From Zygaena filipendulae (lineage: Eukaryota > Arthropoda > Insecta > Lepidoptera > Zygaenidae): a stretch of 64,000 nucleotides of DNA. Below the pieces are notes generated by a model, which saw nothing but the letters and a program-made list of their open reading frames with translations, was not told the DNA's origin and did no database searches. A program made the translations under genes and the position numbers. Positions 35,601 through 50,500 of this stretch are shown here, one piece after another (the first letter of the stretch is position 1; each line of letters opens with the position of its first letter). The DNA lies in contig OU015674.1 in NCBI GenBank assembly GCA_907165275.2, forward strand, positions 2,046,001 to 2,110,000, given 5' to 3'.

Positions 35601-38492
35601 AGATATAAGTAGAAAGATTAGGTAACAAGAAAGTTTCACACTGGCAGATTTATACCTAATGCATGTATTAAAATACATATAGTTATTTGACGATATCTCG
35701 AGCAAACCTTCGCTGCTTAAAGTTCCGAAAAATATTGCTGTCTATACTCTGTAGCACTAAAACTTCAATTTCAAATTTATATACTTATTATAAAATATAT
35801 AATAATATATATATTAAAGAGAAAAGATTTGATTTATTGTATGTTTGTTTGTAATGGATAGTATTAAGAAATACTTTACCGATTTAAAAAACGCTTTCAA
35901 TTAGAGGAAGCCACAGTGTTCCTGAGAGACATAGGGTCCCTAAATTTCCACGAAAACTCTGAAATTACCTACCGCGAGTGAAACTGTGGGAGATCAACTG
36001 GTATTGGGTACAATTTTTATATGATTTTTATTTGATGCTGGCTGAAATTCTAACCATATTATGTGAGAAAGTTCATTGAAAAAAAGGTTTGACAGTTCAT
36101 CGAATACCCCAAATAAAGTGACACTGGCCGAAATTGCGCGCTCCTGACCTAACCCAACGCGCGCCGAGAGAAAGCGTCGGCCGCGACCGGAGAGTAACCA
36201 TTTTAAAAATAAGACCATAATAAAATGAACGCATACTTTTAGCTTGTACGGCGCAAGTAATGCATAGGTCGTTGACTTGCACGCACACAGACGCAGTGCG
36301 CCAGTGAGAAATGTATAAACAATATATCTATATCGATGTAGATTATGTGTGTATGTATTTGTGAATTTTGCATGTTGTAGAAGAATGCGTGTATTGCGCG
36401 CGAGTTCGTACGAAAGATATTGTAGAATTATTTCCTAGATGCAACTAGATAGATATACGGCTCGTGTTTGACACAGACCTTAGATATACGTACATTATAT
36501 ATAGAGATATATAGTTTCGGCCCCGTACAGCTAATCAGCTACTAACGGTGCAATTCCTATATTTATTGCCACTAAATTTTATAACAGACTTCGCTTTATT
36601 GGGCTGTTTTGGTTGATAAAAGTGAGTGTAAAATATTGGGTTATTAAGCTTGTTTTAGTCGTGCTGAGTTTTATGTGGGTGGTTTAGTTCACGAAAGCTA
36701 AACTATCTTGTGCTTTTAGAAGCGTTGCTCTCAGAAATAACCTCATTTAGAACCAAGTTTTAAAGCTAAGGAGATGTATAGCGGTTGAATTCTCGTCTTT
36801 TAATCAGAAGACTGTGGTTCGATCCTAGACCCTTGGGTAAGGTTTATCTATGTAGGTACAAATCAAAACGTTTAGCCTTTACAATAAGGAGATGAGACCC
36901 CATCATCTTTAGTTTTGGGATTTGACACTGTCGAGGATTCTGCTTTCACTCTAAATCTATAATTCTTTTGTAAATTTAATAACCGAAATTTATTTGAGTT
37001 TAGAGTTTTTTAATATTATTTTGCTTTTATATCTTTTTCTTTATTTTATAAGTGTGTTTTGCGTATCGTCAAGGTTTCTATTAGTCAACACTTAAATTTA
37101 TGAAACACTTTTTTATAGTTAGTAGGTAACAGAAAACCATTTTTTTTTTCAAATTTGAATGTGTAGTACCAATGTGCCAATGTACCAAATGTCTCGATTT
37201 TCAGGATTAATGCAATAACTAGAATGAATCGGGATTGGATGTCACTTCCTGGGTACTATCTACTATCACTTGGCGAAAAATCCTTGTTCCGTTGTTTGAA
37301 AAAATTAAAACCGACTTCCAAAAACACAAAACTAAAAATCTCAAAATAAAAAGCTAAAAATAACAACATACCGATTTAATCCAAAAGACAAAAACACACG
37401 TAATATTATTATTGGTTTGTGCTACCACTAATCGGTTTGAATTCGGTGACAAGCCCGCTGGTGTCTGCCCACTTGGGTTGTCCTGTTCACAAAAAGCTGG
37501 TGGCGGGAGTCAACTTAGCCCATCTACCCCCTCCATATTTGGCTTGTCACCGACTTCATACCGATTAGTGGTAGCACAAACCAATAATAATATTACGTGT
37601 GTTTTTGTCTTTTGGATTAAATCGGTATGTTGTTATTTTTAGCTTTTTATTTTGAGATTTTTAGTTTTGTGTTTTTGGAAGTCGGTTTTAATTTTTTTGT
37701 TAAAAATTTGTTTATTTCTCGCTTTTAAGTGACTTAGTTCGTAATTTCTCTAAGTTACAATAGCCTAATGTCAACTGCTCATCACCTTATACAAAATATT
37801 GCTTTTCCCGACGCAGGGACGTTAATTGTTGAGGAGTTCTCCTGGTACATCATCATAAGTTCCACTTCACCATATACATTGTGACGAGCATAAATTGTTT
37901 AGAAACCATATTAAAGTTGACGAATCGAAATCTGTGAAATTCCTATTATTTAGCAGTTCTGATGACCATCTGTGGTCTTCATCATCAGTTCCACTTCTTC
38001 AAATTTTACTTTCCAAAAGCAAATAAACGATTTACTATAAAAAATCCAGAAATCGCTATAGGTGTACCTATAATTTTTAAAGAGTTCCCTCGATTACTCC
38101 AAGATCCCATCATCAGATCTCGACTTGGTGACAATGGAATCAATTTGGGAGTATCCTCTTTCAAACAAAAAAACAATTATCGAAATCGCTTCAATCGGAA
38201 TCCGTGAAATACGTATTATTGTTGAGTAGTTCCGATGACCATCTGTGGTCTTCATCATCAGTTCCACTTCTTCAAATTTGGCTTTTCAAAAGGAAATGAA
38301 CGATTTACTATAAAAAATACCCAAATCGCTATAGGTGTGCCTATAATTTTTGAAGAGTTCCCTCGATTTCTCCAAGATCCCATCATCAGATCTGGATTTG
38401 GTGGCAATGGGACCTAATTGGGAGTATACCCTTTCAAATAAAAAAAGAATTTTTCAAATCGGTCCAACCGTCTTCGAGTAATCGGTGAACAT

Positions 38493-38528
<36 letters not shown>

Positions 38529-41500
38529 ATACATACAATCGAACATAGAACCTCCTTCTTTTTGGAAGTCGGTTAAAAAGGGACATACATACAAACAAAA
38601 ACAAGACTTTACATACAAAATATAAAGTTGAAATTTTAATGTAAGGCAAAGAAGACTTAAGAGATGGTGATAGACCCCTCCATGACTAGCTTTGAACGTA
38701 TGTAATGACCGCGCAAACTGCTGCCTCAGTGGTTATTAGCATAGAACAGCATTTAGCGCACGCACAGCGAGGCGATTTCAGGGGTGGTGGAACCACCTTA
38801 CTACTTCTTCCTCGCGAACATAATATCGCGCCGCTCACGCACATCCAATTGTTTTCGTGCTTCATCTCTGAACGGAATTTAAAATATAGCTATCGCTCTA
38901 TGAGTAGATAATGATAACTCAATGGTTGTAAAATATCTACTAGGTGCGGAAAAATTAAATCTAAAACGAACACCATTACGATACATTTTCTCGCTATAAT
39001 AAAAATCCAAACTAGCTTTTATCGCAGAATGCTCACTTAAAAGTTATTTACAGTAATTCGAGATTTGATTTTAATGAAAGAGATTGGATATTTACTAAAT
39101 AATAATAAAGCTAGAATTAGACTTAGTTAAAAATAATCACAATGTTTGTTCCTGACTTTTTACTCTAACCGCTAACGGGATGGAAAATTAATGTTGTTTT
39201 TACAATTGACATTGAGTCAACGCCATCGGCTCCCTGGGAGAGAAAAGATAAGAATTTGAAAGCGTAAAAGTACTTACTACTTGTATTTAAACACCGTCAC
39301 AAGTAGATTCGGGGGACCATATGTATAAAGTTTGTTTGTTTTTTTATATAGAGCCTAATCTCTAGAACCACTGAACTTATTCTAAAAATTGCAATAAGTT
39401 TGGTCTAATAGTAATAGGTTTCAAATTTCATAACAAATCTAGGTACTCAACAAGTTATACCTATACCTAGAGTGGTTTTAGTGACGTCACTTGATAGTGT
39501 CATAGTTAACCTCATAACTTATTGAGTGATCTGTGAGATTATTAAATGTGCGTCAGATAAATCTGATCTATGGCGAAATGTCTTCCGGGTTCATTGCGTT
39601 CCGAGTACCTAACTAAAACTATTCCCCTTTAAGTACTGTAGCGGGCAGCCATTTTTCAACCTATACAGCCTACGCAATGCCCTACCACCAATACAGTTTG
39701 AGCCCCCGCTGATACTGTTATTGCATCTCGGGCACGTTTTATTTGAATACACGCGGGAGGCGAAGCGGCCCAACTTGTACTGGCCGGTGTTAGTCTATGG
39801 TTATTTTTGTTATTTCTCTATGAATAAGTGTGGGGAAGGGAAAGGTGTTCGCCTTAGCACAGTTAGTGCGATGTACGACGGCTTAAAGGATGCTTATCTT
39901 GCGTTGTGCGAGAATTTATTTTCATGCAACTCGCTAGGTACCTACTTATTTTCAAATTGGTTTGGAACGTTTTTATCTTGACTGGAATATAAAAAAAAAA
40001 TTCAAAAATGGATTGCGTTTATTCGTACGCACACACATTGGCAAGAAGTGAGCTGTTATGTCACTAATTATATACAGACACATAACTAACACTCCACACT
40101 TATATAATTATGCATGTAGGTGTGAAGCGTGCTGCTAACCTTATTGCTTCATAAGCCCCCAAAATAATACGTTAATTTTTATTTATTATGCATAATTTTT
40201 GATTTTCACATTTAAAAATCAATTAGCAAAGATCTATATTTGGTCAAAGGCTCAGTAGATAACCTTAAAACATATCGAATTAAAAAAAAATGTATTCAAT
40301 AGTATATATAGTATAGTACCTTATTTTGGACTAGCTGTGCCCCGCGGTTTCACACGCGTTATGTTCAGAAATCCCACGAGAATTTGGGGATAAAGTCTCA
40401 GTTACTCCTTAAAACATCAGCTACCTGCCAGTGACAGTCCCGTTAAAATCGGTCCAGGCGTTTCAGGGATTAGCCGGAACAAACAGACAGACAGACAGAG
40501 AAAAATGGAAAAAAAATGTAGTAATAAGTAACTACCGTATATACTTTCGCATGCATTTAGTGAAAAGTTGTTATTTTGAGATTACAAACAGACACTTCAA
40601 TTTTATTTATATGTTTAGATAAAATTTATCAGGTATTTGAGTTGTTCTGCAATCAGTCAAAAGACGGCGTTGTCCTCAAATAATTTTCATAATTTGAATG
40701 ATTGAATTTTCGATGAAATTGCATCCTGCTAGCTAATTAAAATACTCAACAACGAATAAATTCTAATTACTCGTTGCTAATAGTTCATAGTTTGTACGTA
40801 TATAATTGAAAATCCAGGTCTGTTAGGTACCGAACAAAGAGCTAGGCAAGCCTACGCACAAATTTACATACAAAAGTAGACACTTCCTACAAGCTTAGCT
40901 TTGACTCGGAGTGGGAGCGTAGGCATGCGTAGAGCATTCTTGACTGTGCTAGCGAGATAAAAAAAACCATAAATTTTACATTTATATGATGGAATTTTAT
41001 TGAATTATCCAAAATAAGAGCCGATCCAATAATTTAATCACTGTTCAAATGTGATTACTTGTTACAGTTACTTGTAACTAGTTTTCTCCTAAACTAAATA
41101 ATTTTGACTCTATATTATGCAAAAATAGAGTTAACGTTGTCAATAAAATAATAGTACATTGTTATCCTAGGGGTGAAAGTAACTTATTTAGTCCCGAGAC
41201 GGGGTTTGGCGCCCGAGCGTAGCGAGGGCGCCAATAGATCGAGGGACTAAATAAGTCTTTCTCCCGAGGGTAACACTGTGCTTTTCATTACGAATGCAAG
41301 GAAAGTCAAAATAAAAATAGGAATTAGCTAAAGAAAAAATGAGTGAAGATCGGATAGTCGCTTGACACTTTCCCACCTATTTCTTTTTCTTTGGCCGGCT
41401 AGCTATTCAGCCAGTATTTTTTATTTACATTGTGGCGACCTAAAAAAAATATTATCTTTAATTATTAATTAAAGAAAATAAAAAAATATAAATAGGAATT

Positions 41501-44500
41501 AGCTTAAGAAAAAGTGAGTGAATTTTATTTTAATTAATACCTACTTAAACTTTACGTTATTTCAATTTTACATCGCGCTGGCTGTATAGAAAGTTGAAAC
41601 ATGGTTCAATAGAAATGTGAAAATAGACCTAGTTTTTTTTTTATAATTTGACAGTTGTCAGTTGAAAGCGATTCTCCCTAGGGCTGAAAAGGGTTACTTT
41701 CAACCCGCTTCTCAGGCAACTTCAGACCTACTTTCCGAGTATGAGTAATGAAAAATAATTTTTGTTCATATCGCACCGCACTCAGCCATTTCGCGTCGTT
41801 TTTAAAGCGGCGAACCGTCGGCGCGCGCGTATTGCAAATTTATTTTTGAATTTGGAACGCCAGACTTACGCGCCACATTTTGACATGACTATCCGGATAA
41901 TTTTCTCGAATGTTTTCAACGGTTTGTTGGATGGATGTCGTACCGACAGCACGCGCTCGCTGCTTCAGTCAACTGTTAGCAGCCATTTTGTTTACCCTGA
42001 GTAAGTGAGCAAGGCTAGTTCTGTAGAGAAGAAAAACCGTCACAACGTTGACATCCCTTGTACAATCTACATACATACTTTTATTACTGAAAAACATTGT
42101 CAGTTTTCAAAAGACGCCCAAATTATCTAATAATCACCCAGGTGGATTGGATTATGTCCTAATGAAAATCTTTAACAGCTCATACCCAAATACATAGATC
42201 CAAAATGGAAGATGTAGAGTTCCACAGAGTTTTCACTTTGTTTATGTTCATAATTTTGTTACCTTTGAATATAGACATGTACAAATGATTTCTTGTAAAC
42301 AAATCATACCTATTATACAGCATCATTTATGTACTTGCTAATGTAACTTAACCTACTAATGGCGTCAGAAATTTGAAATAATCATAGTGACTACTATTTT
42401 TAACAGATTCCCGTTATCTATTTAACTACAGGTAAAAAAAATACACATATAGATAAAAGATATCTCTATGTGTACTCGTTTAATTATATTAAGTAGGTAG
42501 GTATAAGCTTAAATAGACGTTGGTAGTTTATCAAAAATGGTAGAGTCGCTATACCAACCGACCGCTATACAAACATTTTAGTATCTAATACATGATACAT
42601 ATTGTTTGTCCATTATAATATTTCGTTTTAAAATACATAGAAAGCAGATAATTATTGTACTTTAATGTACTTACTAGTTTATAACGTTGCATATTAATTC
42701 TATCGAAAATTTAAATTATTCGGCTCGAATTGCGTGCACACACGGCGAGTGCATCGCGGGTGGTGTGACCCCTCGGTGAGGGGGGGGGGGGAGTGGGGTG
42801 GGGCCGGGGTCACGCACACCCCCAACTATCCCACCCTCGCCCCCAACTATTTGGGGTGGGCAGCGAGCGTGTGGAAAAAAATCGTTCCACCTGCGCACCG
42901 CCGGGCGAAATTTGGTCGCTATATTGACATTCTGTTAAAATGTAATAAAGCTCCGCCATTTTGTTTCAAGTGCGATACCATATTATAATTGGCCACTAAT
43001 AATATTTATTTATAGAGAAAAGAAACGAAAAATAGAGATATTTAGGTAATTACGATATTGAATAAAGTGTATAATAGATTTTTCAAGCTGATTATTTCGA
43101 TGTTGTTCTTGCAATATATAAAGCACAATGAGAAATAAGTAAGTATATGTACGTAATAAACTACACTTTCCAACGTAAAATGGAGCTAGTAAAATTAGCA
43201 ACTTAAAACTGGCTGTTACATCAAGCATAATCGAAAGTTCACATTAAAAAGTAAAAAAAAAACACCTAAGTACCTAAATGGATAACGATAATTTAATTTG
43301 AAATTCCATAAACAAAAAAAAAATAAAAACAGTTAAAGGATAAACTTCAAAATTTTTAAGAATTGTTGAACTCCTGGCGAAGAAGCAATAAAAAGTGTTC
43401 GGTGTTGGGGGCGAGCGGTCGTGTTCCCACGTTTAAAACAAACTTCCATCCCAACGGGATTCCTTGCTTTTTTCTTTCGGGCGCGTTCCTTTTTTAATTT
43501 TCACCGCGGCGCTATCTGGCGAATGCTTCAGTGGTCAAATAAAAAACTTTGAGGAGTTTTCAAGGAGCAAAGAAATGTATGGAGACTTCATTCGATACTG
43601 AGGTGACCTATGTTTTTCATCCGTTCGGTGGATGAATGGTAGGTAATTAATTTCTACAAGAGTTACAAGAGTTCTATAAGAGTGTTCACTTACTTAACTC
43701 GTTTATTAATGGATCACTACAAGTATCATATCACAATATACCTACCTATTTATTAACTAAGAAAAAGGAAAAAACAAATACTTTACCCTTGCAGATATTT
43801 TATCTAGATTATAAAAGAATTTTAAGTTTAGGTACTTCTATAAATTCGGCAAGTATTCGTTCTTTATATTAATGATATAAAATGTATCAAAGCGATTTGC
43901 AAATATGTAGGTATTATGTTAATTATCATTTGTATATTTCATTCTGTCAAATATAAATCTTTTACAATGAATGATTACTCCACACCATTATTGTTCAAAC
44001 CAGTCAAGTTAAGAAAGATAGCCAAGCAACTCTCTGAGAAGGGTACAACGTTTCAAGAGAGGAAAGCAAAAAAGATTCCCAGAAGCGAAGCGATGGAAAA
44101 CGAATGAAAGAAAGAAAAGTACGCGAGCAAAGAATATAGCCGTTTTGTGCTTCGGGAAAAATGAAAATGGATGAAAAAAAACTGGCAAGTTGGCAAGTTT
44201 TCTTAAAGTTAGCGGCGAGGCGTCCCGGTTTGAGGGTTGCCAAGGTTTTAAAAAATAATTAAAAGCTTTTGTTCCTATTTCATCGTTTTGTGCATAGTGT
44301 TTATAATTGGACACAGATAAGCAATAGTGTGTTAACCCACACTGGAGATATTTTGGGTAAATTAAAGTTTCAAAATTTCAAACACTTTTCAAACATAACA
44401 CTAGAGGACGACGACAATGTAGAAATGTATTACAAAAAAATAAAGAAGGCAATCGAACAGAGTCTCAAGTCAGCAACTAATAATAACAGGAAGAGACAAA

Positions 44501-47500
44501 GACAAGCCATTGTTTCGGATAGTACAAAAATGCTCATTAATAGAAGAAATGAGTTATCAAATAGAAAACACTTAACGGTAAACGAAAAACGAGAAAGAAG
44601 CCATCTATTTAAAACCATTCATAAAATAATTAGAAAAGAATATCAAGAGCATAGATTATCAACTATTGAAAGACACTTAAACAAGTCAGCAAGTATGAAA
44701 AAAGGCATAAAGGAATTAAGAACTTCAAAAAAATGGATTTCTTGCTTGCAGTCGAACTCTACTAACAATACGAAAACGTTTTCCAGATCAGGAATAATAA
44801 AAGTAGCCACTGATTTCTATAAAGACCTATACTCTATCAAAATACCGTCACGTCCAGAGTCTCTATCATTAAAGCAAAATAGTAACACCTTACAAAGTTT
44901 TTCACTCCAAGAAATCGTTAAAAAAATAAAAGCGCTAAAAAAGGAAAAAAGCAGCGGACCAGACGGCGTGCCAAACGAGGCAATCACAGTAGGTGCGCCC
45001 ATCCTGGCACCTCTTTTGACTATTTTATTCAACAAAATACTAGATGAAAAAACAATTCCTGGCGACTGGGCGAAATCAGACATTACTCTCATATATAAAA
45101 AGGGAAACCCCATGGATATTGGCAATTACAGACCTATTAGCTTGCAATCAAATCTCTATAAGCTTTTTGCTTCATGCTTGGAAGAGCGTCTCGCGGAGTA
45201 TACGGAAAGACATCAGCCGGTAGAGCAAGCAGGTTTTAGAAGAAACTACTCAACAGTAGATCACATCCACTCTCTAGAACTCGTGATAGAGAAGTTCGTG
45301 GAAATGAACCGCCCGCTCTATCTAGCGTTTATAGATTATGCCAAAGCGTTCGACTCCATTTCCCACAACAGTATATGGCGAGCATTACAAGATTGCGAGG
45401 TACCATCAGCAACCATAGAACTTATACAAGATATATACAAGAACAGCAAAAGTAGAGTTATACTAGATAAAACAGGGCCTGAATTTGACATTAGCAGAGG
45501 TGTACGGCAAGGTGACCCTTTGTCCCCCAGAATATTTATAACCGTACTACAAAGCATCATGAGGAATCTGAAATGGGAAAATAAAGGCATTTGTATAAAC
45601 GATAACTTTTTAAGCAATCTAAGATTCGCAGACGATATTGTACTCTTTGCAGCAAGTGCATCAGAACTAGAAACTATGGTAAACGAATTACAGGAGATTA
45701 GCCAGGAAATCGGCTTGCAACTGAACACAACAAAAACCAAAATAATGACAAACAATAAAAAAATCCCCATAAGCATCAGCAACGGTCCTCTGGATTATGT
45801 TGAACAGTACATATATCTAGGCAAGCAAATATCTTTCAAAAGATCTAGACACCGAGATGAACTGACTAGACGTGTGACCATGGCCTGGAACAAATTTTGG
45901 AGTCTTAAAGAAGTTCTTAAGTCAAATATTCCTGTAAGACTGAAGAAAAAAGTCCTAGACTCGTGTGTATTGCCTTCTCTTTCTTATGCATCTCAAACAT
46001 GGATTTTTAACAAATACACTAGTAATAAGATTCAAACCACCCAGAGAGCCATGGAACGGAGCACTCTAAATATAAAATTGAAACACAAAAGGACAAACGA
46101 ATATGTGAGAAATACAACTAAAGTTATAGATGCTCTACAACACTGTAAAAAACTAAAATGGCAATGGGCTGGCCATATTGCACGTATGAACAATGATAGA
46201 TGGACAAAGAGGATAACTACTTGGAAAGGGCCATCAGGAAAGAGAAAAAGAGGTAGACCAACGGAGAGGTGGCTCGACGAAATACTGAAAACAGTGGGAA
46301 ATGACTGGATGGAAATAGCAATAGACAGAGATAAGTGGAGAAAAATGGAGGAGGCCTTCACTCTGTAGAGAGGTCCTTAATAATAGTGATTTGGTTCCTT
46401 TTTTGCATGTAATAATGAAGTTAATCTTTGTATTTTATTAATATTTTTTTTTTGAATTGACAGGTACTTATTCTAAATAGTGTAAAATTTTTTTTTAATT
46501 TTAATTTAATTTTTTATAAATTCAAATTGTATTTAAATATCAAATAATGTAATTTTTTTTTTATTAAGGAATAAACAAGGCTTTAATAATAAAAAAAGTT
46601 TCAAAATTATAGCGCCATTTTGTGTCAAAATTTTTTATGCGCAATATTTAGTTACATAGTTAAACAATGTAATAAGGTAAACACATAATTAAAAAACGTT
46701 ATCTGCCTCTCAATAAATCGTTCTGAATCAATAACTTCATTTTGTGGGCTAACATGTTATTGCTTATCTGCTTCCAATTAAAATATGCAATAATTTCGTC
46801 AGTGTCAAGTAACGTTGCACAGTAAGGTTTGCTCTGTAGCATTTCTCTCGCGGGAATTTTTTGCTTTGGGTAGACAAAATGGCTGCTGTCATGAACCTAA
46901 CAGAACAGCACACTACTGCACTTACTACGAGTACAAAAAAAACCTCTGCAAGGATTTCCACGAACGATCACTCTTGCGCTGATTTCCGTCAGCTATCTCC
47001 ATCAGATCATCAGTCTGTCTTATGAGAAATCAACTGCCGTCTGGACGCGAATGCTACTCGAGATAGAGCAGTATATTCTTTCTCAGACGATCGGTGGCAA
47101 CCCTAACAGCAAACTACTAACAAAATCGTGTGAACAGTTGTAACTTGGCGCAAGGATCACTCCAGGGCTGGGGCGAGCGATTATTTTTATTCATCCGAAC
47201 CGACGTCGACTAGACATCCGCTGTTCTAGAATCGGGATGAATGCATTTTCCATTTGCACAATTGAAAAGTTTTGAAAATGTTTACTGAATTCTCTTTAAA
47301 CTACAATCGTATTTGATGCATCTTTTGTAAGTCAGTCAGTATCTAAAGACATCTAGGTAATTTTCTAATATGCATATTGATGAAGCAATGTATGCACGAT
47401 GATGTTTAATTTGAATTATAGGAAATTAATTGTATTATGGGATTAAAAACTTGACCACTATTCTGGAGTGACGTGATCGAACCCTCCATTACGTTCGTTT

Positions 47501-50500
47501 CTGTTTATCCCGAGTTTGGATATCTAGTAGGTATATCTTAAGTATATTTTATTTACAGAAAAAAAGTATATTATGTAGGTATTACATCAGCTGTATGTTT
47601 GGTGCCCATATCGCTCTGTCTAGTTTGGAAAAAAAATCGCGATATGTGATGATGTCCAAATATTATTATATTTTATTATTATATTTAAATCCAACGGTTT
47701 AATTTTTTTTTATCTACTTTATTTATTTACCTCCTTGTTTGTTTAATTATTTATTTCAATAGTGATTATATTCTAAATATTATTCTAATATTATTTAATA
47801 TTCAGCGCAAAGTTGACCGTTAAAATATTAAGCTCCGTTAAAAAAAAACTATACAATACAGTAACGTTACTCCTAGTTAATAATAATACATCTTTCGTTT
47901 TGAATTAACCCTTGATCCATTTTTTTTGTCTTTGCCAAGCAGGAACTATACAATTCATCTTTCAACCCTTCTGATTACCTGTTGTTGTTTTTTTTTTCCG
48001 TCAAAAACCGGTCGAAGGGTCCGGTGTGTCAATTTGTATTATTATTATTATCGTTTTTCTATCACTGTTTGAAATGTAGAGCATATTTAAAAATGGAACC
48101 AGAGTTTGCACCGATAAGGTCATATTACTTGGCCATAAATCGACTAACTTATAGGTATAGGTAATTGGATAATGTTGAATTTTTAAAGTACTTAGTGTGG
48201 ATGCAATATGGAAGTGACGGAAGTGTTACCTTATAAAGGACATGTTTAAGCGTAACATGCTTTTACAACAGTAGTTAGTAATGCTCTTAGAAAACTTATC
48301 TATTAAAAATCGTGTTCTTGTTGTCTTCTACCTATTAAAAAGAAATAAATTTGAAATGTGTTCTATAAAGTATTACGCATACCATATACATAAGTACGTA
48401 AAATTTATTCATATTTTATTGACATCAGACTAACATGCCAACATCGACTTAAAAGGGGTATCTGACCTTTCGCCGTCTTTCTATTGTAATAAAAGCGCAT
48501 CCAAAATTCCAATGGACAATGACCTCTGAAAAAAATCGTCACGCAGCTGCCCCACGGGCTGCGAACATAATGGGCATTTGTTAGCCAATATGCCCAAAAT
48601 AATAGTAGTAACCTTATTATTATGCTAATGCAGAGTGCAAAAACGATTATGTTATTCACAGGTAGAGGAAGGAACGGATATCTTCCGCAACGGTCCTATT
48701 GTCCAAGCCCTGTGTTTTTGGCGGCCAGTTTTTTCCCGACGCCGTTGAAGGGTTAAAACATTAAATTGGTAAGTTTTTTTCGGGGAAGATATTATTTGTA
48801 TCGGGCGCGGTCACGTTTTAACCCACGTGACTAGTTATGATGTATTAGACACATAATATGTTGGAATATAAAAATTTTAACAGAGAGCTTTAGGCCATGA
48901 TAATTATATACCAAAGGATATCACGTGCTACTTTATGCAAGTAAGCAAATTTAGTAATATAAATCCGTTCCTATTAATACTGATCAGAATAAAAATGTCT
49001 TATAAAGAGAATTGCTTTAAAAATCGGACCGTGGCAATACTTAGAGAATAATAAGTGAGTAATTGCCGCCAAAATTATTCGTCCAATTAGAATGCACCGC
49101 GTCATCTTAACCAAGCCAACACATTCGGCCGATTGTTCCAAAATTGAATTTTAATCACCTTTCGTTGTGCACAATGGGCTTGAGCACCGCCCGCTAGAAG
49201 AATGCCAAAAAATAGGGAAAATGAAGAAGATTGCTTTAACTAAGAAAATGAGTTCGATTCTTCGGCCATCGAGTGAATGGAGACGCCCCGAGAGCAATTA
49301 TCTCGAGTATCTTTTGAGTTTAAATTGAGCGAAAAAAAACTTAGCCGCGTCTTGCAATCGAAGGTTATAATAAAATCGATTTTGTATTCATAATTTAAAT
49401 TAATTTGGCTTCGAATTCAAAAGATAATAAATCTTCAACCGTTCCCAGGCGCAAGGGTCACAAATGGCTGCACGCAACAAAATCCTAAACGCGTTATACA
49501 TCTACTTATTTTTGCTTAAACAAAAACCAGTTTTAGTTGGTTACGTGTATTGCACAGTCGGGTACCGTTACCTCGCATCTGGTGCCGTTGATGCAACATT
49601 GGATGCCTATAATAACATAATAGAGCATTTATTTTATCCATAGACACTGCCCTGAAACAGATTGTGATTTTCATCGTATTTTTTTAGCACAACAAATAAT
49701 CGGCCAGCAATAAAATCGCTAGCCAAAACAATCATTAATGAACGAACAAATTTTTGCTTTTGTCTTACCGTTGAAAGGAGAAGTGTAATTAAATTAAAAA
49801 ATAAAAGCAACACGCAATCCTATTCTTTGTTGCTAATTAAAGAAACAGCTTTGAGAGAATGAAAGAATCGCTTAAGTAGCAAGTTAGGAGTGGCGAAAAA
49901 AAAAGAAACAAAAGGACACAGCGGGGATTTAAAAACAGAACGGGAGCGAATTCGCGTGTTCGCGTCAGTTTGAGGTTTAAGTATTCTATTTTTGAAATAT
50001 TCCTGTGAAAAGTTTTGTTTCATTTCTGTTTTTATTCAAATTTCGAAAATAAAACTTTCGCAATTATAGGTAGGTAGGTACTTATTTATTTATTTTAAAG
50101 CAAAACTCGTATTACAATTTATAGTTGACGTTTTTTTTTGTATCGATGCGTTTCTCACGTATTAAATCGACGCGTAGCATCTGTTGCGATCGGATGTTTC
50201 CCAAAAAATCCCGGTAAAAAATCTCTGTGCTCGGTATATTGATGAGTGTTATCCGGCTTGTTGGTGATTTGCCTCGGAGATTCCCGCTTGAATTTATGAC
50301 CGAAACCAATCGAGCCACCTGTTACCGCTTGTTGGGTTTATCGATTTATCATAATACCTATCGATTAAATTATAATATTAAACACTATGTTATGAACAGT
50401 CGGACGGTATGTTAAGAAATCTAATATTAAAGTTTGTTCTCATATAGGCAGATTATACCATGTACCTAAGTATGTACTAAACATCTATCTACCTTGTATC

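Larger units (their letters stand above)
44309..46775 (+). mobile_element. MITE, GGACnCAGATAAGC family, copy 2, carrying a LINE
   Basis: Left end GGACACAGATAAGCAATAGT, right end the inverse (TATTGCTTATCTGCTTCC), AATT on both flanks (44305-44308 and 46776-46779). Outside the LINE the two pieces (44309-44377 and 46609-46775) join into a MITE matching the inverse of 57875-58113. The family carries no transposase. Confidence 0.85.

Noticed and set aside
44269..44377. First 36 codons of the reverse transcriptase frame
   Set aside because: They derive from flanking DNA and the MITE end; the LINE starts only at 44378.
44309..46775. A new class of TIR-bounded element encoding reverse transcriptase
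   Set aside because: The 14-bp direct repeat and the LINE-free copy at 57875 explain it more simply as a LINE inserted in a MITE. The alternative is kept as a test under findings.
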